Shown one piece after another: positions 11,191-23,412 of a stretch of DNA of 64,000 nt. Position 1 is the stretch's first letter; each line of letters opens with the position of its first letter. A program made the position numbers and the translations under genes. Source of the DNA: Paguma larvata (taxonomy: Eukaryota > Chordata > Mammalia > Carnivora > Viverridae); assembly GCA_030068075.1 (NCBI GenBank), contig CM057826.1, forward strand, positions 51,417,116 through 51,481,115, read 5' to 3'. Below the pieces are notes generated by a model. The model made no database searches and was not told where the DNA came from. It saw only the letters and a program-made list of their open reading frames with translations.

Positions 11191-11345
11191 TTAAGCCATT
11201 TTATTAAGATATGATTGACATGTAAAAATCTGTACATATTTAATGTATCCAACTCTTATGAGTATGGGGATAAGTATACACCATGAAACCATCACCACTA
11301 TCAAGGCCATAAACATATCCATGAACCCCAAACTTATCACCTACC
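11191..11345 (-). mobile_element. Ancient L1M 3'UTR fragment, minus strand
   Basis: ttttattaagatatgattgacatg, then gtatacaccatgaaaccatcaccactatcaagg and acatatccatga, follow the reverse complement of L1M 3'UTRs. It is short, diverged and non-coding. Confidence 0.65.
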
Positions 11346-11414
11346 TTCTTTTATTATTATTTGTATGTGAATTTGTATTATCTGTGTATGGTGAGAGCAC
11401 TTAACATAAGGTCT

Positions 11415-11605
11415 GCATTGATAGACCTGGAGGACATTATTCTAAGTGAAATAAGCTAGACACAGAAAAAAACAAATACTATATGTTACTGCTTATATGT
11501 GGAATCTAAAATAGTAAAATGCATAGAAGCAAAGAGTACAATGGTGGTTGCCAGGATGAAGGAAGAGAAAATGAAGTGGTGATGTTCAAAGGTTACATAG
11601 TGTCA
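11415..11605 (+). mobile_element. L1 3' fragment, plus strand
   Basis: gatagacctggaggacattattctaagtgaaataagc and cttatatgtggaatctaaa, followed by caatggtggttgccagg, are the end of L1 ORF2 and the start of its 3'UTR. It is truncated at both ends. Confidence 0.8.
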
Positions 11606-11611
11606 GCCATG

Positions 11612-11715
11612 GGTCACTTGGGCGTCTCAGTTGGTTAAGTGCTGGACTCTTGATTTCAGTTCAGGTCAGGAGCTCACAGTTCGTGAGAATGAGCCCCGTG
11701 TAGGTCTCTATAAGC
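11612..11715 (+). mobile_element. Felid SINE head only, plus strand
   Basis: gtcacttgggcgtctcagttggttaagtgc and cagttcgtgagaatgagccccg are the diverged tRNA-like half. The CT-rich body and the A-rich tail are missing, so the copy is 3'-truncated or deleted. No TSD is seen. Confidence 0.85.
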
Positions 11716-12579
11716 TAACCATACTATAATGTAGGATTAACATTTATTTGTTAAGGGGGTTGCCTACTTAGCTATCATATTAATGAAAGCAGATATTCCC
11801 TGGAGGTGCTCTTAAAATTCTTAATTGTTCTCATAATTTTTGTCCTTGCTCTGCATTTCTTTGTCTCACTTACTTCTGCACCTTACTAACTCTCACTTTT
11901 GTTTTGTATGGTTTGGCCTTCCCAAGATCTTCCTATGGTCTTAAAAAGTTCAGTGGAAAGCACACTAAGAACATACATAAACTATTAGAATATCATGTGA
12001 ACCTGGAACAGCATTCAGCTGCCACGTCAGAGACTTGAAATTATAGTTGCATAAGCAAGACAATATTGTATTTACTTTTATTATGAAAGAGACAGGTGAA
12101 CCAGAGTTGGTATGGAAGATGTACAATATTCTCATTTTCTTAGGCTCTTTCCTTCTCACTGTCTCATTTTCCTTAACATGTGGCTTTTATTCTCAAAGTT
12201 ATTTCAATGAAAAGAGAGCAGATTCATCTGAAACCGTCATGTCCCCTAAGCAGCCAGGAAGAAGAGAAAGGGGCAAGGACAGATACTGTTCATCACCCTG
12301 CCAGGATGCTCCCTTTATAATTTTTCTGAAATCTCTACCAAATTGCTTCTGTTTATAGGTCATTAGTCATTTTTGTCTGCAGGATGGGCTAGGAATTGCA
12401 GGAGTTTGGTTTGTTTTTTGAACAGGGCCCTTCCCTATCTCCATAATTCACTGGACTATTATAATGAAAGACAAAATGGATATTAAGTAGACAGTTTACA
12501 ATTTTCATCACAAGTGAGTATTGATAGGTTCTTGAGACTCTCCAAGATTAAAACTCAGACTGTAGAGCAATTAATTGTT
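11716..12579. other. Unassigned DNA
   Basis: No repeat can be named. The plus-strand frame at 12047-12358 (103 codons) contains a hydrophobic stretch (LIFLGSFLLTVSF) but has no homology I recognise, and a partly overlapping minus-strand frame is also open. I treat both as chance. Confidence 0.45.
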
Positions 12580-14929
12580 TCAGAAAAACAAACAGAAAAT
12601 AATTAAAAGGCAATAAAAGCATACCTATCAATAATTACTTAAATTGTAAATAGACTAAATGCTCCAATCAAAAGACACAGGGTGGGTGAATGGATAAAAG
12701 TACAAGATCCAACAATATGCGGCCAACAAGAGATTTGCATCAGATCTAAAGGCACACAAAGACTGAAAGAGAAAGGATGAAAAAGACGTTCCATGCAAGA
12801 GGAATAAATATGAAAGCTGTGATAGTAATACTCATTTAAGACAAAATACACTTTAAAATAATGACTGTAACAAAAGACAAGAAACGTATTACATAATGAT
12901 AAAGGGAGCAATCCGGCAACAGGATATAACATTTGCAAATATTTATATACCAAACATAACTATATAAAGCACCTAACTAGATAAAGCAAATATTAGCAGG
13001 CAGAAAGGGAAAAATTGACAGTAATACAATAAGAATAGGGAACTTTTAAGACCCAACTTACATCAGTGGATAGATCATCCAAACAGAAAATCAGTAAGGA
13101 AACATTGGCCTGAAACTTTAGACCAAATGGGCTTAATAGATATATACAGAACACCATCTAACAACTGCAGAATACACTTTCTTCTCAAGTACACGTGGGA
13201 TAGTCTCCAGGAGAGATCATATGTTAGGAAAGTAAACAAGTCTTAATAAATCCAATAATACTAAAATCATATCAAGCATCTTTTCTGATCACAACAATAT
13301 AAAACCAGAAATAAATTATAAGAAGAAAACTATAAAAAAAACACACCAAATTAATAGAATTAAACATGGTATTAAACAACTAGTGGGTCAATGAAGAAAT
13401 TTAAAAACTCCTTGAGACAAATGAAAATGGAAACATAACTTTCCAAAATTATGGGATGCAGGAAAAACAGTTCTAAGAGTAAACTTCATAGTTATACAAG
13501 TCTACTTTGAGAAACAAGAAAAATGCCAAATAAACAATCTAACTCTACATCTAAAGGAACTAGCAAAAGAAGAGCAAACAAAGACCAAAGTTAGTAGAAT
13601 GAAGGAAAGAAGAATTGAAATAAATGAAAGAGACAAAAAAAATAATTAAAAAAAATCACTAAAACTAAGGCTGGTTCTTTGAAAAGATAAACAGTATCAA
13701 TAAACCTCTAGCCAAAGTATTCAAGAAAAAAAGAAATGGGACAAAAACTAAAATCAAAAATAAAAGAGAAGATACCACTGACACCAAAGAAATACAAAGA
13801 ATTATAACAGATTATTATGAACAGCTAACAGAATGCCAATAAACTGAAAAATCTAGAAGAAATGAACAAATTCCTAGGAACACACAACCTTCCAAGACTG
13901 AGTCACAAAGAAATAAAAAATTTGAACAGACCAATTACAAGTCTTGAAATTGAATTAATAATTTTAAAACTCCCTTAAAACAAAAGTCTAGTATCATACA
14001 GCTTCACAGGTGAATTCCACCTTATGTTTAAAAAGAATTAGTACCTACCCTTCTCTAATTATTCCAAAGACTTGAAGAAGGAATGCCTCCAAACTCATTT
14101 TATGAGGCTGGTGTTAACCCCATACCACAATCAGATAAGAATATCAAAAGAAAGCAGAAAAAGAAAAAAGAAAATTATAAGGCAATATCTGTGATGAATA
14201 TAGAAGCAAAAATACTCACCAAATATTAGCAAATTATATTCAATGACTCATTAAAAAGATCATACACGATGATCAAGATACCATTTGCTTATGGTAAAGA
14301 TTTTCAACCTAGTGGGTATAAAATGAACATACTTCAACATAATAAAGATCACGTATAACAAACCCACAGCCAACATTATATTCAACGGTGAAAAACCAAA
14401 AGCTTTTCCTTAAAGATCAGGAACAAGACAAGGATGCACACTCTCACTACTTTTATTTAACATAGTATTTGGAAGTCCTAGCCACAGTAGGCAAGAAAAA
14501 GAAATTAAAAGTATCCAAACTGAAAAGAAAACTGTCAAATGAGAAAAGAAAAAAAAGAAAAGAAAAGAAAACTGTCACTATTTGCAGATGACATGGTACT
14601 ATGTATATACAAACCCTAAAGACATCACCAAAAAAACTGTTGGAACTAATAAGTGAATCCAGTAGTCATAGGATATTAAATTAACATACAGAAATAGGTT
14701 GTGTTTCTAGACAGGAACAACGAATTATCAGAAAAAGAAATTAAGAAAACAATCACATAGACAATTGCATAAAAAAAAAGAATAAAGTACTAGGAGTAAT
14801 TTTAACCCAAGGGGTAAAAGACATGTACTCTGAAAAGTCTAAGTCTGAAACTGAAGATGACACAAATAAATGAAAAGATATACAGTGTTAATGGGTTGAG
14901 AGAATTAATATTTTTAAAATGTGCATACA

Positions 14930-15168
14930 AAATAAATAAATAAACAGTGGCACCTGGGTGGCTCAGTCAGTTAAGTGCCTGACTCTTGATTTTGGTTCAG
15001 GTTATGACCTCTCGGTTTGCGAATTCAAGCCCCATATCAGCCTCTGTGCTGACTGCCCTGAACCTGCTTGGGATTCTCTGTCTCCCTCTCTCTCTGCACC
15101 TCCCTGCTCACTCTTTCTCTCTCTTGAAAAAAAAATAAAAAACATTTAAAAATAAGTAAATAAATTGC
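14930..15168 (+). mobile_element. Felid SINE inside L1, plus strand
   Basis: ggcacctgggtggctcagtcag with a CT body and an A-rich tail splits the L1 between aaaatgtgcatac and gcccatactaccc. An extra A/AAT-rich stretch (aaataaataaataaaca) precedes the head. The flanking gtgcatac / gcccatac may be an imperfect TSD. Confidence 0.9.
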
Positions 15169-15759
15169 CCATACTACCCAAAGCAATCTACAGATTCAAT
15201 GCAAACCCTTTCAAAATACCAATGGCATTTCCCCCAGAAAATAAAATTCTGAAATTTCTATGGAATCACAAAAGACCCCAAATAGCCAAAGCTATCTTGA
15301 AAAAGAACAAAGCTAAGAGGAATTACGCTTTCTGATTTCAAAAGTAATAGCAATCAAAACAGCATGGTACAAACATGAAGATAGACACATAAATCAACAG
15401 AATACAACAGAGCGCCCAGAAATAAACCCATTCATATATGGTCAATTAATCAATGATAAAGGAGACAAGAATATATAATGGGGAAAAGACAGTCTCTTCA
15501 ATAAATTGTGTTTCTAAAACTGGACAGCTACCTGAACAAAATGAAACTAGACCATTATCTTTTACCATACACATAAATAAATTCAAATAGTAGATTAAAG
15601 ACTTGAATCTAAGACCCAAAATCACAAAACTCTTAGAAATAAACAAGCAATAAGCTCTTTGACATCAGACTTAGGAATATTTTTTTTTCTTGAACAAGTT
15701 TCCTCATATAAGGGAAACAAAAGCTAATATAAACAATGGGATTGGATCAAACTAAAAAG

Positions 15760-16197
15760 TTTTTTTTAAGTTTATTTATTTTGAGACATAGAGAGAGAGA
15801 GCAAGCAAGTGGGGAAAAGGCAGAGAGAGAGGGAGAGAGAGAGAAGCCCAAGATGGCTCCACACCCAGCACAGAGCCCTGTGCAGAGCTTGACTTCATGA
15901 CGATGAGCTCATGACCTAAGCTGAAATCAAGAGTCAGTCATGGGGTTCCCAGGTGGCTTGGTCAGTTAAGTGTCTGATTTTGGGTCAGGTGATGATGTTG
16001 TGGTTTGTGAGTTTGAGCCCCACATCAGGCTCTTTGCTGCTGGTGTGGAGCCTGCTTCGAACCTCTGTCGTCCCCTCTCTCTCTCTGCTCCTTCCCTACT
16101 GGTTCTCTCTCTCTCTCTCAAAATAAATAAATAAACTTTTTTAAAAAATAATAAAAAAAAGAGTTGGTCACAACCAACTGAGCCAGCCAGGCGCCCC
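15760..16197 (-). mobile_element. Felid SINE inside L1, minus strand, itself interrupted
   Basis: The tail and body lie at 15760-15940. The head (caaccaactgagccagccaggcgcccc) resumes at 16159-16197. A plus-strand SINE separates the two parts. The outer TSD caaactaaaaag / caaactaacaag lies at 15748-15759 and 16198-16209, and the L1 continues on both sides. Confidence 0.93.
15941..16158 (+). mobile_element. Felid SINE nested in an opposite-strand SINE
   Basis: tggggttcccaggtggcttgg to an AATAAATAAATAAAC tail. The TSD aagagtcagtca / aagagttggtca (two mismatches) at 15929-15940 and 16159-16170 is made of the older SINE's own sequence. This fixes the order L1, then minus SINE, then plus SINE. Confidence 0.93.
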
Positions 16198-17095
16198 CAA
16201 ACTAACAAGGTTTTCCGCAGTAAAGGAAGTCATCAACGAAATGAAAAGGCAACCAACTAAATGGAAGAAGATATTATTTTCAAATCATACACTCGATAAG
16301 GAGTTAATATCCAAAATATATTAAGAACTTATACAACTTAATGTCAAAGAAACAACCTGATGGAAAAATAGGCAGAGGACTTGAATAGTCATTTTCCAAA
16401 GAAGATACGCAGGTGACCAGCAGGCACAGGAAAAGATGTTCAACATCATCACGGAAATGTTAATCAAAAACACAATGAAACATCACTTCACACCTGACAG
16501 ATTGACTATTATGAAAAAGACAAAAACAATAACAAGTATTGGTAAGGACATGGAGAAAAGGGAAGTGTCATACACTGTTGGAGGGAGTGTAAAGTGGTAC
16601 AGCCATTGTGCAAAACTGTATGGAAGGTCTTCAAAAAATAAATATAAAACTACCACACAATCAAGCAATTCAACTTCTGGATTTTTTTTCTAAAGAAAAT
16701 GAAAACACCAATTCAAAGAGATATAAGCACCCCTACATTCATTGCAGCATTATTTAAAACAGACAAACTATGAAAGCAACTTAAGCATAAATAGACTGAG
16801 AGATGAATGGATAAAGAACCTGTGGTATGTATACACAATGGAGTAATACTCAGTCATTAAAAAAAATGAAAACTTGTCATTTGTGACAACATGGATGGAC
16901 CTAGAGGTATCATGCTAAGTGAAATAAGTCAGAAAAGCAAGTACTGTATGATTTCACTTACATGTGGAATAGGAGAAAGAAAAACTAACCAAAAACAAAA
17001 CAACAAAACAAAACAAAAAGCAGATTCAGATACAGGAAACAAACTGGTGGTTACCAAAGCAAAGCATACCTACATCAGTGCTGTAACAATATGAT

Positions 17096-19149
17096 AATAT
17101 TATACAACTTATTTCCTTTAAAAAAAAAAAGTCACAGGATTCTGACTTTTCTTTGGACATAAATGTAGTGGGAAAATAAATCAAAACCTACTCAACTCCT
17201 GGACAAAAGTAAGCAGGAAGTCAGAGGTCCTCTTCCTAGAACTTAAATCTTAAGCAGAAGTATCCATAGATTAAAAGACATTTGAGTTCATTCATCTAAC
17301 AGAACTGCTCCATAGAGACCATTCACTTCTGCACCTAAATTTTCAGAACGACTGGTCATTCGGAAAGTTTATATCATCATACTTTCGTTAAACTCCCTGA
17401 ACTATTCTATATCCTTCCAACAAATGCCTCCTTTACTTAAGCTTATTATAGTCCATTTTTACTTGCTTGCAACCAGGGAGAACGATCATGAGTATAAAGA
17501 GTGAAGACCGAATGTGATAATAGTATAAGCCTCCAAAGTCCCTTTATATCACTGAGGGCCAGAGCAAATGGTGGAAAGACAACACTCCCCTGTCTTGAAA
17601 GAAAAAGGTAGGTTTCTCTATGGAAAAGGTACGACTTATCTCAAAAAGTTTGAGTTAAGTATAACTCAGGGTTTCTGGACTATAGGTCCATGTCTTGCTT
17701 CACATCTCTTTTTAATGAATTAATCATAAAAGTTGTCTTACACATGTAAGGAAATTTAAAGATGTGAGCCAATATATGCTGTTTCTAGACTACAACTTTT
17801 TAAATATTTTTAGGCACAATATTTAGTGTTGAAAAGAAATAGATACCCTGATCTGAACCACAAGAAAAAGTAAGGAGAAAAGATACTCGGTAGAAGTAAT
17901 TTTGTTCCTAGGGCCTCTGTAGCTTCAATCTTTACCACTCTTTATGTTACATATGGCATTTTGCAAAGAGGCGGAAAACTAAGACTTTTCTGTAAATGGT
18001 CCTCATCTTTGCTTCTCTCAGCTCTAAATTATAATTATTGGGAAATTAAAAGTGACAATAGCTGAAGGTTATTCCCTTTGAATAAATGGAGTCAGAAACT
18101 CTTTCTTACTCAATGGAAAAAAAATATTTGAGGAGTATTGTTAAAGAATAAGCAGCCATCTTGAAGAATAGAAAAAATTATTTAGGAAAGAATAGATTAT
18201 GCACATAAATTTTTATTATTTTCCTTTACTACACATCTCTTCTCTCAACCTTCAATTTCATGCACTTATAATACAAGTGTTTCCAGTTCATCTTTGCAGA
18301 AAAAAATAAATTAGAAACTTAAAACATTTTTTATAGATCTGCCATTTATCAATGTTCTGAAGGGCTTTTGAAGCATCTAATAAGACAAAAATAGATTTCT
18401 TTGGTAAATAAAGAAGTCCATAATGGTATTTGACAATAACAATTTACATTTTACTTACTTAGTTGCACATTTGATTACCCATATCCAAACATGAAATTGG
18501 TATTGTTTTCACCAAATCTTAAAGACTTAAGAAAAGATATAAAATGAAAAATGAAGAATTAACTGCTTTTTCTGTAAAAGGATTTTAAGGATGTTCCAAG
18601 CAAGAAATAAAGAAATAGGATCAACCTGAATTGTACCAGGTTGGGAAAATAATGATTTTTGTATTTTATCGTATTTCATTAAATGCCTGCTTTCGGTTTG
18701 TATTTTAGAACTGTAGCATCATGGTATGAGCGAGAGAGTCTTATTCCATTTATCTGAAATTGAGAACTATTTTATACATAGAAAATAGTATATAGAAAGT
18801 TTAAGGTTTGCTAGATATATGGTTTAAATGATGATAAAACAAGTACCTGGCACCCAGAATCCAGGTTGAGCAAAAGAGCCTTACAGCTATTTCCAAAGAC
18901 CTCTGGATATTCCTCTCCAAATAGAGTCCATCGATACCCCTGTGAGGTCACTGCTATACTAAATTTCTTTTAATCATCATTTGATTTTCCTTAGACTTGT
19001 CACACATGTGGAGGTATCCCTAATCAAAAGACTTGGTCATGTAAGTCTTAAGGTTTATACAGACATTTCCACAACTTTTGTTCATTCATTCATGTATTGC
19101 TCAGTATTACATTTTTGAAATCTATGATCCACCACTAAATAAAAAGCCA
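17096..19149. other. Unassigned DNA
   Basis: About 2 kb without a frame or repeat I can name. An A-run at 17120-17130 may be the decayed tail of the preceding L1. The last ~250 bp may belong to the ancient L1M that follows. Confidence 0.5.
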
Positions 19150-20045
19150 TTGTACATACAAATGAGAATTTAGTTATCCATTTTTTTTAAATGATGGACA
19201 TTTGGGTTGTTTCCTCTACTAAGAAAAACATCTGCAATAAATATCATTTAAACGTGTAAAAGTTCCTCCAAGGTATAAGCCTTGGTGTAGAAATGCTGGT
19301 TCTTGGGGTTCATGCATCTGCCTTTTTTATTGAATAACAGTAACTTGTTTTCTCAGGTGACTTTATCAGTTTTATATTTCCACCATCAGAGTATGAGTTC
19401 CTATTGCTCCATATCTTTGCCAACACTTCATAATTTCATATCTTTTAAAATTTTACCAATCTGATATATATGAAATAAAGTCTTGTGGTTATAATTCTCC
19501 CTCAGCATGCTACAGATAATAGACTCCTATATTTTTTAGCCATCCATATTTCCTTTCCTGTGAAACACTTTATCTTGATAACATTTTTATGATTTGTCCT
19601 TTTTATTGATTTATAGGAGTCTTCTAGCTATTAATCCTATGTCAGTCACAAGTATTACAAATATATTATAGTTTTGGGGCTCCACTTTCATGAATAATAT
19701 CTTTTGATAAATATGTTATCTTTAAATTTATTAATTCTCTCCTTCCTAGTTTGAATTTTTCTGTTTAGTTTAAGAATAATGTTTCTCTAAAACATAAAAT
19801 AATATCTTTCATATTTAGTGCCACCAGGAATCAATGTTTGTGTGTTGGTCTATGGAAGAAAAGTGGGATTCAACTTCATCCTTACATATAAACAAATATG
19901 TGTCCATGAACTTTCTTATGGCTAAGTCTACCCTTTTTCTAGTTATTTGTACAGCACGTCTTTAATATACTGTTTCTACTATATGAAATGTGGATATATG
20001 GATATATTTCTAGAATTTCTTACCATCAATTGATTTGTTTATCTG
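19150..20045 (-). mobile_element. Ancient L1M ORF2 fragment, minus strand
   Basis: The plus strand reads gatggacatttgggttgtttcc, catatctttgccaacacttc, gtgggattcaacttcatcctt and ttctagaatttcttaccatcaattgat. These are reverse-complement landmarks of an L1M ORF2 carboxy-terminal half, in order. It is very diverged and non-coding. Confidence 0.65.
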
Positions 20046-20049
20046 TCAG

Positions 20050-20405
20050 CAAGAGCTTTTTGCACGTGCTAGTGCCTTTATCTGGAAACTATTTCCTACA
20101 GGTCTATGCTTGGCTCACTCTTTCATCCACTTAGGTCTTTCCTCAACGGGAAATTTTCTGACAACTTTAACCTACAATAGTCCCCAGTCTCCCATAACTC
20201 CCTTTAATCCTCTATCCCATTTTAGTTTTCATATCCTTCACCCTTGCTTCATATTTATATGTACTTGTTTCTTGCCTGTATCCTCCATTAGAATATAAAA
20301 CCATGATCACTGAGACCCTAATTGTTTGTCTTGCTTATTTGTGTGTCTTCAGTACTTTTAGAATAATACTTGGATATAGCAGGCATTTAATGAAATTCTA
20401 TTAAA
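20050..20405 (+). mobile_element. LINE-2 (L2) 3' end, plus strand
   Basis: The order tttttgcacgtgctagtgcc, tggctcactctttcatccacttaggtctttcctcaa, cattagaatataaaaccatg and aatacttggatatagcaggcatttaatgaa matches the L2 ORF2 tail and 3'UTR. This ancient family is inactive in placental mammals. Confidence 0.8.
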
Positions 20406-20534
20406 GCAACAAATGATGAAGTGGGTATAAAATTTGTCATTAATGAGATGAGAAATATTGGACAGGTTACTTCATCATCAGAATAGCACTTTTTAAATGT
20501 CAATATTATCTCCTTCATTGCAGGCTAAGGCTGA

Positions 20535-20610
20535 AGAATAATGTTTGCTTTGTGCCTACCACAGTGCCTGGCATCCGTAAAGCACTTCGTAAATAGTAAA
20601 TAATATTATA
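20535..20610 (+). mobile_element. Possible MIR 3' end, plus strand
   Basis: ccacagtgcctggcatccgtaaagcacttcgtaaatag matches the MIR core-to-tail region. It is short, so L2-related origin is also possible. Confidence 0.45.
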
Positions 20611-22224
20611 TACAGTCCCCTATGAAAAAAATAAAGATGCAACTTGCCACCAGGAAAACCTCAAAGACATGAAATATTAAATGAGAAGTATATGCTCTTA
20701 TTCGATTATTGTAAATGAAAGAAAGATTCAAAAAGAACAATCCTCTTGAGCTATTTGAACAAAAGAGGAAATCCATTAGGAGAATCTAGTGGTATCTCAT
20801 AGAACACGACACAGAACCCCAGAATCCTGTCCCTCTTTCATTACTGCCTTTTTTCTGCAATGATTTTAATGTCTCCCTCAGTGCAACCAGTTTTCTGTTT
20901 TTCAGTTTACATGACAGACACAGACTACTGAGTTTATATGTTACATATTCAGTCAATCAAAGAGAGGCTGATCTTTCTTTTTCTTTCAATCTCAATTGCA
21001 AAATCTCCCTAAAAGGGTTTATTTGACTGTTTTGACTTTTATATATCCACCATTCAACAAATCAGTTACAGTTAGAAAGTGAGGGTCACATTGTACAAAC
21101 ATAGTAGCCCCCTCTGACCCATGTAGATGGAAGGGCATTATCTATTCCGTAAAAGGAAGCAGTCCTCAACAAGGTAAAGGGGCTGAGAAGACTATGGATA
21201 GGCATCCATTCTCACTATATTTTTTAAATGGTAACTTAGTGTCTGATCTTTGAGTAGCAGCTCTAAAAGAACCGCAACAGGAAGGCACAGGATAGTGAAA
21301 AAGTCACTACTCTGAAAGCTGTAAGACCTGGTTTCCAGTATTCATTTAACCAGCTGAGAAAATTCAGAGAAGTCACTGAATAGTAAAAGAATTAAATATT
21401 ATTCTTTGTAGCTTTAAAGTTTTATAATTCAATTCTTTTAATGATCGTTCAATTTCCATGATATGTTGATGGCTATAAATAACATTTTTTCTTGGCTTAT
21501 TCTTAATCTATGTGTTTTGTTTTCTCTACCTCTCAGCTAATGTTGCAATTATATGATTCTACAATGAATGACTAGGTTCAAACATGAATTCCTTCTTTAG
21601 AGAGACACCAAAAAGGAGAAATTATTTTTCCTCCCAAGTTAAAGAGATATCGGGACTGACTTTCATATCATGAAACTCTTATTTCACCTGATATACTGAA
21701 GGGCCCCAAAAGGGCAAGGACTGAGAAGGATCTATTTTTCTTCCCTCATTTGACCTAACATTCCTTAGGAGGAGTCACTCCCATGGTGACAGCTTCTCGC
21801 AAACTTTGACAAGACCATCACCAATTAAAGTATCTCTTCTTCCCAACAGTCAGTACTCATTTTATTCTAGATGTGTAATTTGGCCTCTTTCTGTCATAAT
21901 GCTCCTCTCCTGGATGGTGAATCTAGGAAATAGACACTGCTGCTTGATTTCTTTCATACCACAGAAGTTTTGGCCCACTAAAATCCCATCTACGTGGCAC
22001 TAATTACTTTTCCCTCGATAGCCCTCAGATTTGAGAGCCACTATCCATAAGTCCATGAAGCACAAGATCAAGCAGATAATAGTTTACAAATGATATAGAC
22101 AGCAGAGCCAGTGATATAGAAAGAATAAAGCAGTCTGTTAACATTTGCACTACAGTAATGTAGGCCAGATGCATACATGAAAAATAACAATTAAGGGACC
22201 ACAGGCTTCTCTTTTTGAGCAACT
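20611..22224. other. Mostly unassigned DNA; MIR-like piece at 21285-21420
   Basis: At 21285-21420, agtgaaaaagtcactactctg, gctgtaagacctggtttcc and agaagtcactgaata resemble a plus-strand MIR. I see no gene. The 65-codon frames at 21806-22003 (+) and 22025-22222 (-) have no known domain. Confidence 0.5.
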
Positions 22225-22310
22225 ACCAGATGCCAGTTATTACACTAAATTGTTTAAATAGGTTATCTTAATAGATTATATCTATTGTATATATTATAAT
22301 AGATATAATA

Positions 22311-22334
22311 AATAAGAAATAGATATTTCTTATT
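22311..22334. repeat. 24-bp near-perfect palindrome
   Basis: aataagaaata, a 2-nt centre (ga), and tatttcttatt form a cruciform-capable palindrome. A further aaataagaaa copy follows at once. Confidence 0.9.
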
Positions 22335-22359
22335 TAAATAAGAAAGTTCCATTCTTGTT

Positions 22360-22588
22360 TGTTGGTTTCTTTGTTGGGGGGGGGGGAGAGAGAGAGAGAG
22401 AGAGAGAGATAGTGGAAGGAAACAAGAGTGGAAGGAGCAGAAGGATAGGGAAAGGGAGAGAGAGAATCTTAAGCAGGCTCCACACCCAGTGCTGAGTCCC
22501 ACACAGAGATCCATCTCATGATGTGAGATCATGACCTAGCTGAAACCAAGAGTCTGTTGCTTAAGCAACTGAGACACCTAGATGCCCC
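22360..22588 (-). mobile_element. Felid SINE with G-run and (GA)n, minus strand
   Basis: A run of about ten G and a (GA)n tract at 22388-22410 replaces the usual T-rich tail. The body agaatcttaagcaggctccacaccc leads to the head gagacacctagatgcccc. tccattctt at 22348-22356 and 22595-22603 may be the TSD. Confidence 0.9.
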
Positions 22589-22854
22589 ACAATCTCCATT
22601 CTTAAAATGAGGAAAAGGAACTTTGGAGAAAATTTTCCCAAATCACACAGAAAACCAAAAGGATTGTTCAGTACAAGTTTCATAAACTCAAATGCTCCCA
22701 GGAGCCAAGTAAAATAAATGAATAAATTAGGTGTGGCACGTGCCTATTAAATAAGAAGAAATGTTCTTTGTCTCTACAGTTCAGAGTACATTCTCTCCTA
22801 ACAAGCATGTAATCGAGTATTATTAACTATAACCTTAACTGTTCTCACCACAGA

Positions 22855-23012
22855 AAAAGAAAAGGTAATTATGTGATGTGATGGAGGTGTTAGTGAATGC
22901 CATGGTGGGATCATTTGGCAATAGAGAAGTGTATCAAACCACACACTGCACACTTTGAGCCTATACAGTGTTGTATGTCAATTGTACCTCAATAATCTGG
23001 AAGAAAAAAAAA
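22855..23012 (+). mobile_element. L1M 3' end, plus strand
   Basis: aaaggtaattatgtgatgtgatggaggtgttag to gtatgtcaattgtacctcaataatctggaagaaaaaaaaa matches the end of L1MA/L1MB 3'UTRs with its poly(A). It is severely 5'-truncated. Confidence 0.85.
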
Positions 23013-23109
23013 GGCTATATTCTCACATTCTTTGAAAATCTCCATCCTCTAGATCAATCCATCATTTTTGTAGGTACAAATATTTCTCTGTTGCAAGAAA
23101 ATCAACAAC

Positions 23110-23331
23110 ATGGAAGAAATGGTCACTGCTTTTGACGTAGTTTTAGAGTCAGGGCTAATAGAGGCTGTGGCAAACTGTAGAGGGCAAACAATAATTCTGC
23201 CACTGATAGTTCCACTGGCAATAAAGACACAGCGGCTAGACTCCATTTTTGAAGGGAAAATGAAATCTACATTTTTACATGCAATGCTTCAATTCACAAA
23301 CACTAGCTCAAACATTAAAATAGATAGATAG
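23110..23331 (+). other. Unassigned 73-codon ATG frame
   Basis: The ATG at 23110 is followed by a frame with no recognised domain. It lies in DNA that matches no repeat I know, downstream of tttttgtag/g, an acceptor-like string at about 23068-23074. A minus-strand frame overlaps it. The last residues run into the GATA microsatellite. No splice partner or promoter is visible; chance is the simplest explanation. Confidence 0.15.
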
Positions 23332-23412
23332 ATTAGATAGATAGATAAGGATATCGATAAATATATCGATATAGATATATATAGATATATAGATATATAG
23401 ATGTATATACAC
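23318..23412. repeat. (GATA)n / (ATATCGAT) / (TATAGA)n tract
   Basis: GATA units grade into atatcgat repeats and then atatagatatatag units. It is a compound microsatellite, likely variable in length. Confidence 0.9.

Larger units (their letters stand above)
12580..17095 (+). mobile_element. Long decayed L1 (ORF2 start to early 3'UTR), plus strand
   Basis: It starts at the ORF1-ORF2 junction (cataccta tcaataattac) and follows ORF2 in order. The endonuclease region includes aagatccaacaatatgc. The reverse transcriptase FADD codons (tttgcagatgac) lie at 14581-14592. The carboxy-terminal region and a partial 3'UTR end near 17095. It has no poly(A) of its own that I can assign, so the 3' end may be deleted. 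Frames are broken throughout. SINEs interrupt it at about 14930-15168 and 15760-16197. ORF1 and the 5'UTR are absent. Confidence 0.88.
22225..22690 (-). mobile_element. Probable MIR split by a SINE, minus strand
   Basis: The left part has gatgccagttattacactaaattg and aggttatctta. The right part, after the SINE, has cattcttaaaatgaggaaaagg and caaatcacacag. Both resemble MIR in antisense (cattttacagatgaggaaactgagg theme). AT-rich palindromic sequence at 22265-22345 intervenes. Confidence 0.5.

Noticed and set aside
12047..12358. 103-codon frame with a hydrophobic stretch
   Set aside because: No homology, signal-peptide architecture or splice signals; a minus-strand frame overlaps it. Chance is sufficient.
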